DNA of 64,000 nucleotides from Dethiosulfovibrio russensis (lineage in GTDB: Bacteria; Synergistota; Synergistia; Synergistales; Dethiosulfovibrionaceae). This document shows, piece after piece, positions 55,501 through 63,399 of the stretch. A model generated the notes under the pieces. It was not told the DNA's origin. It saw nothing but the letters and a program-made list of their open reading frames with translations, and did not search any database. Position 1 is the stretch's first letter. Each line of letters opens with the position of its first letter. The DNA lies in NCBI RefSeq assembly GCF_021568855.1, contig NZ_JAKGUG010000010.1:1-64000 (forward strand), given 5' to 3'. The position numbers and the translations under genes were made by a program.

Positions 55501-55842
55501 GTCGGAACCCTGGCCGCAGTGGTAGGAGGGGTCTTAGGCGGAGCCCAGCAGGGCATCGCCAAGGACGACTTCAGGGATGTCTCCTTCCGAGTCGCCGGCA
55601 CCATGGACTCTTCGTCCATAAAGGATCTCAAGGTAGGTCCCTCCAAGATAGCTCCGGAGAAGACCGAGGCCGCTCCTGCGGAGAAGGTACTCCCCTCGGT
55701 TCCTAAAGACGTCGTCTCCGGTGTCTCCGAGGACGTTCAGGAGCCCTCTCAGCCCAAGAAGCTGGAGGACCAGCTGAAGGAGGCCGTCGAGGAAGAGGCT
55801 GGGAAGCTGCTCCAGGGTATTCTGGGAGGCGGCAAGGACTGA
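52570..55842 (+). CDS. AsmA/TamB-like envelope protein
   Basis: 1090 residues. One N-terminal membrane anchor (about 5-25), then about 1000 residues of short beta-rich repeats rich in Ser, Gly and Leu with recurring LDLSGP/GSLSGPV-type patterns, the signature of AsmA/TamB proteins that form long lipid-carrying bridges between the two membranes. The C-terminal region (about 960-1000) is glycine-rich (GAGIGGLAGGGVGTLAAVVGG) followed by an acidic tail. AAGGAGG precedes the ATG. In a diderm this size is normal for such a protein. It is not followed by an outer-membrane TamA gene. Confidence 0.75.
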   Translation: MSKKTAVGLSLAVLVVAAGFLLAVTDLGTGVVKSQATKILSQTLEAKVSMGEVSGNPVKGYDIRNLDIVKDGEYSLKVPSIEIKTNLMGILGKGALVRRLSLVGLDTDPDQIQALIDGLPRSEGSEPSSIPVEIVELKDSSLTLPGGDLEISLLSAALNQGEFLNVGLKLDLSYLGLPVKGDISALYGGSMATIESSKLSVGSGSVSVKGDLLPDLAADGTVDGLKLEELAKLWPPLAEGAMEGSASLAVKAGGSLTAPVLSGTMGFDGKLASVPVKDLKGNWSYQDMSIEVSSLKAAVAGVPLSGGFSALFGPGKPKVTLKLDASDADLGKLRGTYSQIPKEVSGVIDSIAVDLSGPVDGLKGTIKARAESLSLWGQSLSQSWISVVMDSKGVAKLSSKTVLQGQPAYLEGTVSFLGDSPQADLLLKARKVSTKLVAALSGADIPMEGDLDLDVTVKGPLSGPSIKGKVSSPSLSGFGQTIGKPSVSFALKGSDLEIPSAKAEWFGAPITASGLVSTGGKSPKLSMKGKLGGLDLAKVAAGFDLPSGLLSGLIDGSLNLDGPLDGLGVDLALSSGKLSLAGVSVEKVDLGLTGDSSALKVSRGSAMVSGGSVEASGSISLVDGPVLDLALEGSKIMLEKAVDLPLKAAVSGTVRAKGPAASPEVSMALSSPKVVAWGVGVDGVSASLVYKDGVVDLKEAVASVGGSPLSLKGNMNASGSVPKGSFELSGPDLDLSKATKDIVDADAYGIGGKLSVVFKGTFEGEKGSGSGYVKSPSLTVMNMAIKNLNCPLKLAGTKLDISEATADLYGGKVSSSGLIDLGTMKFSKKVSLSGTDVAPLIKDFAGTKGTVTGTAKANFSASGVLSPFAMKGEGTLDLGGGRLIGFPIADVAASLHGSDGISYAKGHGDFRVVDTVLHLDKGTLVTAREGDRIYRTMAVVGTVGPDKKLNLSCSGEVNVKLLNAAVGAGIGGLAGGGVGTLAAVVGGVLGGAQQGIAKDDFRDVSFRVAGTMDSSSIKDLKVGPSKIAPEKTEAAPAEKVLPSVPKDVVSGVSEDVQEPSQPKKLEDQLKEAVEEEAGKLLQGILGGGKD

Positions 55843-55872
55843 CGTCTTTCCGGTATCTTCGATCTTTAGAGG

Positions 55873-55905
55873 GGGGAGAGGGGGATCGCGCCTCTCTCCC
55901 CTTTT
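55873..55905 (+). terminator. terminator after the AsmA-like gene
   Basis: An 11-bp stem (55873-55883 with 55891-55901, one GU pair) with a 7-base loop ends in four Ts. It begins 31 bases past the stop codon and precedes the proB leader, where a TATAAT stands at 55917-55922 without a good -35. Confidence 0.65.
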
Positions 55906-55963
55906 CCGTAGAGGTGTATAATTTCATCATCGCGACATATTTAAAACCATTGGGGTGAAAACC

Positions 55964-57085
55964 ATGGACAGATCGGATCTTAGGGATTGCCGCAGGATAG
56001 TGGTAAAGGTGGGGACAAGCACGATCACCCATCCGACGGGAAAACTCAATCTTCTCCGGATGGAGCGTCTGGCAAGAGCCCTTTCGGACCTGCACAATCA
56101 GGGCAAGGACGTGCTTCTGATAAGCTCCGGTGCCGTAGGGGCCGGGGTGGGTCGGATGGGCCTCAGGGAGCGACCGTCGACCCTTCCCATGAAACAGGCC
56201 CTGGCGGCGGTAGGTCAGGCCTCTTTGATGCAGATGTACGAGAAGTTCTTCGGAGAGTACGGCCAGAACGTCGGACAGGTCCTTCTGACCCGTGACGCCT
56301 TCGACGATAGGCCTCGATATCTGAACGTCAGAAACACTCTGTGCGGGCTTCTGGAGCTGGGAGTCGTGCCGATAATAAACGAAAACGACACGGTGGCGGT
56401 GGACGAGATCAAGTTCGGCGACAACGATACCCTGTCCGCACTGGTCGCGGTGGTGGTTCAGGCCGATCTGCTGATAATACTGTCCGATATAGACGGCCTG
56501 TACGACCGTAATCCGAAGGAACATCCGGACGCCACCAGGCTGTCGGTGGTGGCCGATATCTCCGACGAGATCAGGGCCAACTCCACCGGCAGGGGATCCA
56601 GCTTCGCCAGCGGAGGGATGTACACTAAACTGGCCGCAGCGGACATAGCCCTTCCGGCGGGGATACCGATGGTGATAGCCAGCGGGGGAGAGGACAGGAT
56701 CACCCGGAGGATACTGGAGGGGGAGGAGCTCGGCACTTTGTTCGTGCCCTACCAGACCGGCAGACACGCCAGAAAGCAGTGGATCGCCTCTGGGGCGAGG
56801 CCTCAGGGGGTTCTCGTCATAGACGACGGTGCCGTAGAAGCCCTTACAGAGGGAGGCGGAAGTCTTCTGCCCTCGGGGGTCATAGCGGTCAGAGGTGATT
56901 TCTCCAGGGGGCAGATCGTCTCCATCCAGGAGATAAAGGGAGACGAGATAGCCCGAGGGCTCTCCAACTACGACAGCTCAGAGATACTGGCTATATTGGG
57001 GCATCAGAGCGAGGAGATCGCAGATCTTCTGGGAGACAAGGATTTCGACGAGGTGGTCCACAGGGACAATCTCGCCGTTTTGTGA
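55964..57085 (+). CDS. proB: glutamate 5-kinase
   Basis: 373 residues, first step of proline synthesis. The amino-acid kinase domain (about 8-255) has VVKVGTSTIT, ISSGAVGAG, NENDTVAVDEI and FGDNDTLSA; a C-terminal PUA domain follows (about 275-355: GVLVIDDGAVEAL...). ATG at 55964 is preferred (GGGGTG upstream), with GTG at 55955 as an alternative. proA follows after 26 bases. Confidence 0.93.
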   Translation: MDRSDLRDCRRIVVKVGTSTITHPTGKLNLLRMERLARALSDLHNQGKDVLLISSGAVGAGVGRMGLRERPSTLPMKQALAAVGQASLMQMYEKFFGEYGQNVGQVLLTRDAFDDRPRYLNVRNTLCGLLELGVVPIINENDTVAVDEIKFGDNDTLSALVAVVVQADLLIILSDIDGLYDRNPKEHPDATRLSVVADISDEIRANSTGRGSSFASGGMYTKLAAADIALPAGIPMVIASGGEDRITRRILEGEELGTLFVPYQTGRHARKQWIASGARPQGVLVIDDGAVEALTEGGGSLLPSGVIAVRGDFSRGQIVSIQEIKGDEIARGLSNYDSSEILAILGHQSEEIADLLGDKDFDEVVHRDNLAVL

Positions 57086-57111
57086 ACGGCTTATTTTTGG
57101 AGGTATGAAAA

Positions 57112-58356
57112 GTGGAAAATAAATTAAAATCGATGGGACTCGCCGCTCGGGAGGCGGCTAGAAGCCTTGCCCTGGCTGGGAGGAAAGAGAAGGATCGAGC
57201 TCTGAGGGAGATGGCCTCGTCCATCCGTTCCCGCCGGGATTCCATCGTGGAGGCCAACGGCTTGGATCTGGAGGAGGGCCGGAAGGCCGGTCTGTCAGAG
57301 CCTCTTCTGGAGCGGCTGACCCTGGACGACGGGAGGATAGAGTCCATGGCGGCGGGGCTCGAGCAGATAGCGGTGTTGCCGGATCCGATAGGGTCCGGTC
57401 TTGGCAGCTATATAAACGAGGATGGCCTGGAGATATCCCGGGTCAGGGTTCCCCTCGGGGTCATAGGGATGATATACGAGTCCCGTCCCAACGTTACCGC
57501 CGACGCGGCGGGACTCTGCCTAAAGTCGGGAAACGCCGTGATACTGAGAGGTGGCAAGGAGGCACATCACTCCAACAGGGCCATTGCCGAAGCGATAGGA
57601 AAGGCCCTCGGGAATGTCGGTTTCCCCGCCGGAGCGGTACAGCTGTTGGACGATCCCGGCAGGGAGGCGACACAGGCCCTCATGGCGTTGGATTCTCTGG
57701 ACGTCCTCATACCGAGGGGGGGAAAGGGTCTGAAGGCCGCGGTAAAACAGCACGCCAAAGTCCCGGTGATAATGACAGGCATGGGACTCTGCCATCTCTA
57801 CGTGGATAGCTCGGCCGACGTGAACATGGCCGTCAGGATCGCGGTAAACGCCAAGGCTCAGAGGCCCTCGGTCTGCAACAGCATAGAGACCCTTCTGGTC
57901 CATTCCGACGTGGCGTCCCGGTTCCTACCTCCCCTGGTAAAGGCGATGGAAGAAGCGGGAGTGGAGCTTCGGGGCGACGATAGGGTCAGGAAGGTAGTGT
58001 CGATGAACCCCGCCGTAGATGACGACTGGGACACCGAATATCTGGCTCTGATCCTTTCGATCAAGATGGTCGATTCTCTGGACCAGGCTATGGATCACAT
58101 CCACCTTCACGGCTCAGGGCACAGCGAGGCCATAGTGACCAGAGATTACGGCAATTCCAGAAGGTTCCTGGACGGAGTCGACGCCGCGGCGGTCTATGTC
58201 AACGCTTCCACCAGGTTCACCGACGGAGCGGTCTTCGGCCTGGGGGCTGAGATGGGCATAAGCACCCAGAAACTTCATGCCAGGGGCCCTATGGGGGTGG
58301 AACAGCTTACCACGGTCAAGTTCCGGGTCTCCGGATCGGGCCAGATAAGGTCGTAG
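57112..58356 (+). CDS. proA: gamma-glutamyl phosphate reductase
   Basis: 414 residues, second step of proline synthesis, aldehyde-dehydrogenase fold. Catalytic Cys255 in AQRPSVCNSIETLL, NADP-binding GNAVILRGGKEA, and PRGGKGL. The GTG start (57112-57114) has GGAGG 8 bases upstream. ddl starts 9 bases after the stop. Confidence 0.95.
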   Translation: MENKLKSMGLAAREAARSLALAGRKEKDRALREMASSIRSRRDSIVEANGLDLEEGRKAGLSEPLLERLTLDDGRIESMAAGLEQIAVLPDPIGSGLGSYINEDGLEISRVRVPLGVIGMIYESRPNVTADAAGLCLKSGNAVILRGGKEAHHSNRAIAEAIGKALGNVGFPAGAVQLLDDPGREATQALMALDSLDVLIPRGGKGLKAAVKQHAKVPVIMTGMGLCHLYVDSSADVNMAVRIAVNAKAQRPSVCNSIETLLVHSDVASRFLPPLVKAMEEAGVELRGDDRVRKVVSMNPAVDDDWDTEYLALILSIKMVDSLDQAMDHIHLHGSGHSEAIVTRDYGNSRRFLDGVDAAAVYVNASTRFTDGAVFGLGAEMGISTQKLHARGPMGVEQLTTVKFRVSGSGQIRS

Positions 58357-58365
58357 GAAGGCTCT

Positions 58366-59292
58366 ATGAGGATATCGGTCCTGTGCGGAGGAGACTCTCC
58401 GGAGAGGGACGTCTCTCTGGACAGCGGCAGAGAGGTAGCCGAGGGCTTGAAGGCCAAGGGCCATTCGGTCGAGCTGGTGGATCTGCCGTCTCCTGAGGCT
58501 CTGTTCTCCTTCCTGGCCGGCGATCGCCCCGACCTGTGTTTCGTGGCCCTTCACGGAGGATGGGGCGAGGACGGCAAGCTCCAGGCTGTGTTGGACATGG
58601 CGGGGGTTCCCTACACCGGTTCGGGGCCATCTGGCTGTGCCGTTGCTATGGACAAGACTCTCTCCAAAGGGGCCTTCGCGGCGGCGGGTCTCGACGTTCC
58701 ATGGGGAGTGGCGGTCCATCCCGGCGAGGGATCCTCTCCTGTGGAGGCTCTCTCCAGATGGGGGACTTTGGTGGTGAAGCCCTGTTGCGGAGGCAGCACA
58801 GTGGCGACCTATATAGTCTCCGAAGAGGACGATCTGAGGAAGGCTCTTAGCTCCGCGTGGAAGCTCGAGAACAGGGCTCTAGTGGAGGCCTACGTGGCCG
58901 GAAGGGAACTGACCGTGACTGTGGTGGAGGACAGGGGTATCCCCAGGGCCTTCCCTATAGTGGAGATCCTTCCCGACGGCGAGTTCTACGATTACAGGGC
59001 CAAGTACGGCGGGGGCAGCCGTTACGTCTCTCCGGCGGATCTGGAGCCGTCGGTGGTGGACGTGGTCTCCCGGTCCGCCGAGATAGCCCACAGGGTCTCG
59101 GGGTGTTCCATCTACTCCAGGGTGGACATAAGGCTGGACGGCAAAAATCGTCCCTTCGTTTTGGAGGTAAACACCGTTCCCGGTATGACCTCCAACAGCC
59201 TGGTTCCCAAGGCGGCCAGGGCGGGGGGATTTTCCTTTCCCGACCTGCTGGACCACATAGTGGAGGAGTCCATGGCGTCTTTTTCCAGTTGA
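58366..59292 (+). CDS. ddl: D-alanine-D-alanine ligase
   Basis: 308-residue ATP-grasp ligase joining two D-alanines for peptidoglycan. Motifs: CGGDSPERDVSLDSG, LHGGWGEDG, YTGSGPSGCAVAMDK, the omega-loop region KYGGGSRYVSP, and the metal/ATP site VLEVNTVPGMTSNS. Length is standard. Coupled to proA by close spacing. Confidence 0.95.
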   Translation: MRISVLCGGDSPERDVSLDSGREVAEGLKAKGHSVELVDLPSPEALFSFLAGDRPDLCFVALHGGWGEDGKLQAVLDMAGVPYTGSGPSGCAVAMDKTLSKGAFAAAGLDVPWGVAVHPGEGSSPVEALSRWGTLVVKPCCGGSTVATYIVSEEDDLRKALSSAWKLENRALVEAYVAGRELTVTVVEDRGIPRAFPIVEILPDGEFYDYRAKYGGGSRYVSPADLEPSVVDVVSRSAEIAHRVSGCSIYSRVDIRLDGKNRPFVLEVNTVPGMTSNSLVPKAARAGGFSFPDLLDHIVEESMASFSS

Positions 59293-59308
59293 ATCGGAAT
59301 AGCTTGTG

Positions 59309-59352
59309 AGCGACAGGGGAGCCTTGCGAAATGCAAGCGCTCCCCTGTCGCT
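59309..59352 (+). terminator. terminator after ddl
   Basis: A 14-bp outer stem (59309-59322 with 59339-59352) encloses a second 5-bp stem and a small loop, one of the strongest hairpins in the window. It ends in TTGTTGT. It closes the proBA-ddl unit. Confidence 0.8.
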
Positions 59353-59355
59353 TTG

Positions 59356-59383
59356 TTGTATATGGAGATCGATATGATATACT
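59356..59383 (+). promoter_or_regulatory. possible promoter of the GNAT gene
   Basis: TTGTAT (59356-59361) and TATACT (59378-59383), 16 bases apart, lie directly after the ddl terminator. A leader of about 230 bases would separate it from the GNAT start. Confidence 0.45.
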
Positions 59384-59620
59384 TGTATCGGAGTTTCGCT
59401 TCTTTCCGCTCGATTGTTGCCTCAACCTCCCTTTTCCTCGGGCTTTTATCAGTTAGTTGTTTCTATCTCGTCTTTTTCTACCGTCGAAAGTAAATCGAGT
59501 TCGCCCGAAATCGACTGTTTTTCCCTCGGAATCGAGGGGTTTAGGCTCTTTTATTGTATCGAAGATTGAAAATTCAGCACTTCACCCTGCGGGGATAACA
59601 TATCAGAGGAGGGATGTCTC
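59384..59620. other. AT-rich leader before the GNAT gene
   Basis: About 240 bases without a gene. It is AT-rich with repeated TCGA/ATCGA words (five or so between 59490 and 59570) and CTCGGAATCGAGGGG as a small hairpin near 59524-59537. No recognised riboswitch or RNA gene. It may hold a second promoter nearer the gene. Confidence 0.4.
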
Positions 59621-60400
59621 ATGCTGTCCGACAGAGACAGAAAGCTTCTTTATCTTCACCGTCACGGTAGTTCCGTGCCTATACCTGCCAGGCTATGCCG
59701 TCTGGGCATGGAAGACTACGACGAGATAATGGCCTTGAATTCTAAGGTATACAGGGAGGTCGGCGACGAAGATATATATGCCTCGGAGAATTCCATAGAG
59801 AGAAACCTCTCCGGAGAGGGGTTCGCCCTCGGGGTCAAGGCCGGTGGCCTTTTGGTGGCATTGTGCGTCTTTTCCTGGGTATTGGAGGATATGTTCAAGG
59901 TGGTGGAGGGAACGTATCTGGACAGCTGGAGCCTGGAACAGTTCGCCATGAGGGATATAGTGGTGGTGGACAGTGATTTTCGTGGAAACGGGCTTCACCG
60001 GATGCTCATATCCGCATCGGGGTCTTTCATCCCTTCCAGCAGACGTTACGTCATATCCACCGTCTCTCCCAGAAACTGGGCTAGCTTGAAGAACGTTCTG
60101 GCAGAGGGATATTACGTCGTTTCCTGTAAGAAACTGTACGGAGGGCACACCAGGTTCGTTACCTGGCAGGATCTGGACGATCCTATGGTGATAGCCAGAC
60201 CCCTCCACCTGAGGATTCCGGCGGAAGAGGTGGAGCACCACCGCAGGGTTCTCGCCATGGGAGCGGTTGGTTACGAACTGGACAGGGCCGGACCGGACGT
60301 GATTCTCCGTTACGGCAAGGGGATAAGGCGATCCATGATGGTATCCTCTTTTCTCGGAGATTCCTCTCTTCTGGGAGACGAGGACAGCCAGGTAAGCTGA
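59621..60400 (+). CDS. GNAT-family acetyltransferase
   Basis: 259 residues, soluble. The GNAT core is at about 25-170, with motif A as IVVVDSDFRGNGLHRMLI (Q/R-x-x-G-x-G pattern RGNGL) and the following TVSPRNWASLKNVLAEGYYVV, where the asparagine and the (E)GY motif B are clear. GAGGAGGG precedes the ATG. Substrate unknown; not closely similar by eye to the GNAT of the 18.7-23.4 kb run. Transcribed alone, ending at a bidirectional terminator. Confidence 0.8.
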   Translation: MLSDRDRKLLYLHRHGSSVPIPARLCRLGMEDYDEIMALNSKVYREVGDEDIYASENSIERNLSGEGFALGVKAGGLLVALCVFSWVLEDMFKVVEGTYLDSWSLEQFAMRDIVVVDSDFRGNGLHRMLISASGSFIPSSRRYVISTVSPRNWASLKNVLAEGYYVVSCKKLYGGHTRFVTWQDLDDPMVIARPLHLRIPAEEVEHHRRVLAMGAVGYELDRAGPDVILRYGKGIRRSMMVSSFLGDSSLLGDEDSQVS

Positions 60401-60438
60401 AAAAAATCGGAGACCGATCGATCGGTCTCCGATTTTTT
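60401..60438 (+). terminator. bidirectional terminator between convergent genes
   Basis: A perfect 18-bp inverted repeat (60401-60418 with 60421-60438) has six As on its left flank and six Ts on its right, so it can stop transcription from both the GNAT gene and the convergent membrane-protein gene. Confidence 0.85.
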
Positions 60439-60443
60439 CTTTT

Positions 60444-60965
60444 TTAGGGAAGCCTTAGGTTGCTGATGATCTCTCTGATGAGCTGATCTCTGGCTACCAG
60501 GGTCTCCCGAAGGAGCTGGTCGGTGGACTTGTAGAGGGTCTTCATATCTTCGACTGCTTCTACGGCACCTGTGTTGGCCTTGGCGATAACGTCGAGGCGG
60601 CTCTCGATGTTGTCGAAGGTGGCCTTGACCTCGGCGAACTGGGCTTCCATCGCCTTGGCGGACTCCATCACGGCAGCCTGAGAGGCTATGGCGTCCTGTC
60701 TGGCGGCCGCGGTCTGATCCTCGAGACGATCGAGCCTGAGCATTATCCCGGAGAAAAGTCCCAGGAAGACCACTACTACGAAAATGAGAAGGCCGTATTT
60801 CTTAACCTTGCTCTCGCTCTTTTCCTCGCAGGAGTCGTAGTCGGAGTCGCAGCAGCAGCTGTCGAAATCCTGCTCTTCTTCCTCTGTGACGAACTCGTCC
60901 GCCTGAACGTCCATCTCGTCCTGTTCCTCTGCCTTGTTTGCCTTGATGTTGTCGTCTTCGTACAT
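60444..60965 (-). CDS. single-pass coiled-coil protein with a cysteine cluster
   Basis: 173 residues. A very acidic N-terminus holds a cysteine cluster (DSCCCDSDYDSC, about 35-46), then a membrane segment (about 57-77, GLLIFVVVVFLGLFSGIM) and an alpha-helical coiled coil to the end. The positive-inside rule puts the acidic, cysteine-bearing part in the cytoplasm and the coiled coil outside. No known family recognised. AAAGGAGATGGG precedes the ATG. The clustered cysteines could bind a metal or iron-sulfur cluster, but this is a guess. Confidence 0.7.
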   Translation of the reverse strand: MYEDDNIKANKAEEQDEMDVQADEFVTEEEEQDFDSCCCDSDYDSCEEKSESKVKKYGLLIFVVVVFLGLFSGIMLRLDRLEDQTAAARQDAIASQAAVMESAKAMEAQFAEVKATFDNIESRLDVIAKANTGAVEAVEDMKTLYKSTDQLLRETLVARDQLIREIISNLRLP

Positions 60966-61113
60966 TATCCCATCTCCTTTTGCTGTCCGGCGGACAAACG
61001 CCGGAGATTTTTCTCCTGTCTGTCCATCGCTATCGACTTACGTCGAAAATAATAGCATAAATCCGGCCTCAAAGTCTTCCCTGAAAAGCATTATAGCAGG
61101 TTCCTCTTCACGA

Positions 61114-61153
61114 TGTGACCCCGTTGACTTTCAGGTCACAAAAACCATACCAT
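61114..61153 (+). promoter_or_regulatory. promoter with inverted repeat before the FlgT-like gene
   Basis: TTGACT (61124-61129) and TACCAT (61148-61153) are 18 bases apart. A perfect 7-bp inverted repeat, TGTGACC (61114-61120) and GGTCACA (61134-61140), surrounds the -35 with 13 bases between arms. TGTGA/TCACA arms recall CRP/FNR sites but the spacing is wrong for them. A TATAAT on the minus strand (61090-61095) may drive the divergent coiled-coil gene, so one protein could control both. Confidence 0.42.
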
Positions 61154-61185
61154 GAAATAGTAGAGTAGGGAAAGGAGGGAAGGTA

Positions 61186-62301
61186 ATGAAAAAACTTATT
61201 CTGGTTCTTATATCGATCGTGCTCCTCTCGGTCTGCACGGCCGAGGCTCGCACGATCGAGGCGGAGGGGGAGGCGGCGGTTGTTGAGGGCAACGTCTCAG
61301 CTGCCAGAGAAGAGGCCAAGAGGCAGCTTTACAGAAACGCCCTGGAGAGGGCCATAGGTGCCAGGGTGGAGGGCATCACGGAGATGAAGGACTTTCAGGT
61401 GGTCAGGGACAGGGTTTTCTCCGGCTCCAGAGGGTTGGTCAAGAATCTGGAGATCTTGAAGGAGTGGCGTACCGAAGACGGAGTCCTGCACCTTAAGGGG
61501 CGCTGCGAGGTGGAGGAGACGGCTCTGGACGGGGTTCTCGGTCCGGCCGTGATAGATGCCCTCGGCAACCCCAGGGTGGTGATTCTGGTGGACGAGATGA
61601 TAGGAGATGACCGTCCGTTTCTTTCCGCCGCCGAGGGAGAGGTCGAATCGGCCTTCCAGAGGGCGGGGTATCTCATGCTGGACAAGGGACAGCTGGACGC
61701 CATTGCCTCCAAGAGGGTGGAGGCGGCCAGGATAGCCGGGGACGAGGCGGAGCTGGCCGAGCTGGCTCGGGATTTCGACGCCGACGTCCTTATCTTCGGC
61801 AAGGGACAGTCGTCCTCCTTTACGGCCCAGAAGATGTCGGGTCAGACTATATACGGAGTCAGAACTCTTCTCAAGCTTAAGGCAGTGATAGCCCAGACCG
61901 GACAGAGCCTGGCCGTGGAGGTTCCGGAGGTAAGGTCCAAGGGGCTCAGCGAGAGGGACGGAGCCGTCAAGGGGCTCAAGGAAGCGGCGAAAAACGCCTC
62001 CTCCTCTCTGGTGAACGAGGTGGCCTATGCTCTGACCGGCGGGGGAAACGGCGTTCCCGGTCGCTCGATCAGGGTTTCGGTGGAGGGAATGGACTTCGGG
62101 TCCGTCAGGGATCTGGAGGCGGCCCTAAGGGAGTCTCCAGGAGTGGTCGGAGTCTATCGTCGGTCCTTCCGTTCCGGCAGGCTGGAGCTCGATGTCACCG
62201 TGGACGGAACGGCGGACGACGTGGCTGTGATACTGGACGGCAAAGGTCTCGAGGTGGTCGATCTGACCGCCTCTACTGTGGGAGCGAGGCGATCGAGATG
62301 A
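61186..62301 (+). CDS. secreted FlgT/LPP20-like envelope protein
   Basis: 371 residues. Signal peptide to about residue 21 (TAEA, peptidase I type; the cysteine at 17 is not a proper lipobox). The N-terminal domain (about 25-110, AEGEAAVVEGNVSAAREEAKRQLYRNALERAIG) resembles FlgT/LPP20-type domains; the middle (about 120-230) with VVILVDEMIGDDRPF and DFDADVLIFGKGQ resembles a TolB/CsgG-like nucleotide-free fold. The C-terminus has no clear match. No flagellar genes are near, so a general envelope role is more likely. AAAGGAGG precedes the ATG; the stop overlaps the next gene. Confidence 0.68.
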   Translation: MKKLILVLISIVLLSVCTAEARTIEAEGEAAVVEGNVSAAREEAKRQLYRNALERAIGARVEGITEMKDFQVVRDRVFSGSRGLVKNLEILKEWRTEDGVLHLKGRCEVEETALDGVLGPAVIDALGNPRVVILVDEMIGDDRPFLSAAEGEVESAFQRAGYLMLDKGQLDAIASKRVEAARIAGDEAELAELARDFDADVLIFGKGQSSSFTAQKMSGQTIYGVRTLLKLKAVIAQTGQSLAVEVPEVRSKGLSERDGAVKGLKEAAKNASSSLVNEVAYALTGGGNGVPGRSIRVSVEGMDFGSVRDLEAALRESPGVVGVYRRSFRSGRLELDVTVDGTADDVAVILDGKGLEVVDLTASTVGARRSR

Positions 62302-62717
62302 GACGGGTCCCGTTTCTTGCCGTCTTTTTTGTCCTGGCGGTCGGCTCGGTCTGTCCAGCATCTCCGTCGATTCCGGAACTCTGGATGGCCCACGGAATGG
62401 TCCAAGGAATCCAGACTTTTCGCTACGGGGAGGTCGATTGGGAGAGTGAGCTGGCCTACGTGGCCGGAGAGTCCTCCTTGCCCGAGAGGGGAACTCCCTC
62501 GGAGGTCTTGCGGTGTCGCAGAGCCGCCAGGGTGTCCCTCTTTCTCAACTGCTATCTTCTGTCCCACGAGTTGACAGGAAAGGAGCCCTCCGATAATTCG
62601 GAGATCGACGGAGGGCTCTTCGAGGACGTTACGGTTCTAGGCGGAGAGAGGGACGGCCGTTACGTTGTGGGGGCATGGATCCCTCTGGGTCGTATCGTGG
62701 CCCTCTCGGAGCGCTAG
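62298..62717 (+). CDS. small secreted protein, unknown
   Basis: 139 residues with a signal peptide to about 21 (CPASPS). The mature part is a short mixed domain with two cysteines (LRCRR and FLNCYL) and no recognised family. Its ATG overlaps the stop of the FlgT-like gene as ATGA and it ends 4 bases into the convergent next gene, so the two are expressed together. Confidence 0.65.
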   Translation: MRRVPFLAVFFVLAVGSVCPASPSIPELWMAHGMVQGIQTFRYGEVDWESELAYVAGESSLPERGTPSEVLRCRRAARVSLFLNCYLLSHELTGKEPSDNSEIDGGLFEDVTVLGGERDGRYVVGAWIPLGRIVALSER

Positions 62718-63256
62718 TTTCCTGCGGGCAGGGAGAACCGTAGCTCCAGGCCGTCGCCTTTCGGGCGAATGGTAGCCTCGTCGGGGCTCAGCTCGTCCAG
62801 CTCTATGGCGTCCAGGACCGACTTGAGGGTCTGTCTGGTGGCTTCGTCGAAGGCGTCAAGATGGCCTTTCATCTTGTCGCCCAGCTCTTCGAGCTCCTTT
62901 GGCAGTTTTATCGACGGTTTCTCTCGTTCCTCTCCGGTTGCCAGGTCGTCGGAGGGATCATGATCGGGAAGGTCCACCGGAACCCTTTCGGTGGACCCCA
63001 TCCCGCCTATGCTGTAGGATTCCACCTTCGGCTTCTGGGGCCTCGTGCGGGGTTTGGGATCGGGGGTCTCCACCGGTGATGCGATTAACTCCTCCGCAGC
63101 GTCGCCGGATACGTAGCCCGGAGCTGAGATAGATATATCGGTTTTATCGTCTTTATCGTCGCCCCTTCTTCCCATGAGACCGGCCAAGGTCCCAAGGATC
63201 AGGGATATCAACAGCAATATCAGGGCCACAAGGCCGGAAAAGCCTCTTCTCTTCAT
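62714..63256 (-). CDS. single-pass membrane protein, unknown
   Basis: 180 residues. N-terminal membrane segment (about 8-28, GLVALILLLISLILGTLAGLM), a low-complexity proline/charged linker, and a C-terminal helical part (about 105-180). ATG at 63254-63256 (MKRRGF) is chosen because AAGGGGG lies about 7 bases upstream; an in-frame ATG 24 codons earlier has no such site and lies close to the promoter. Divergent from the partial gene at the right edge. Confidence 0.68.
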   Translation of the reverse strand: MKRRGFSGLVALILLLISLILGTLAGLMGRRGDDKDDKTDISISAPGYVSGDAAEELIASPVETPDPKPRTRPQKPKVESYSIGGMGSTERVPVDLPDHDPSDDLATGEEREKPSIKLPKELEELGDKMKGHLDAFDEATRQTLKSVLDAIELDELSPDEATIRPKGDGLELRFSLPAGN

Positions 63257-63344
63257 CGAACGTCCCCCTTCTCGACCGAGATCGGTCGCTTCGGATATCC
63301 CAGCATAATCCAGAGTTCCTATCTCCACAAGTGCCGCAGGATGT

Positions 63345-63372
63345 ATTATAGAGCCTGTCGTAATGGCTGAAA
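63345..63372 (-). promoter_or_regulatory. possible promoter of the membrane-protein gene
   Basis: On the minus strand TTTCAG (63367-63372), 16 bases and a perfect TATAAT (63345-63350) lie about 90 bases before the chosen start. Confidence 0.5.
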
Positions 63373-63399
63373 TCAGAAGACGAGTTCGGAGGCGTTAAC

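Noticed and set aside
61186-62301. A flagellar FlgT assignment
   Set aside because: Only the N-terminal domain resembles FlgT and no flagellar gene is nearby.
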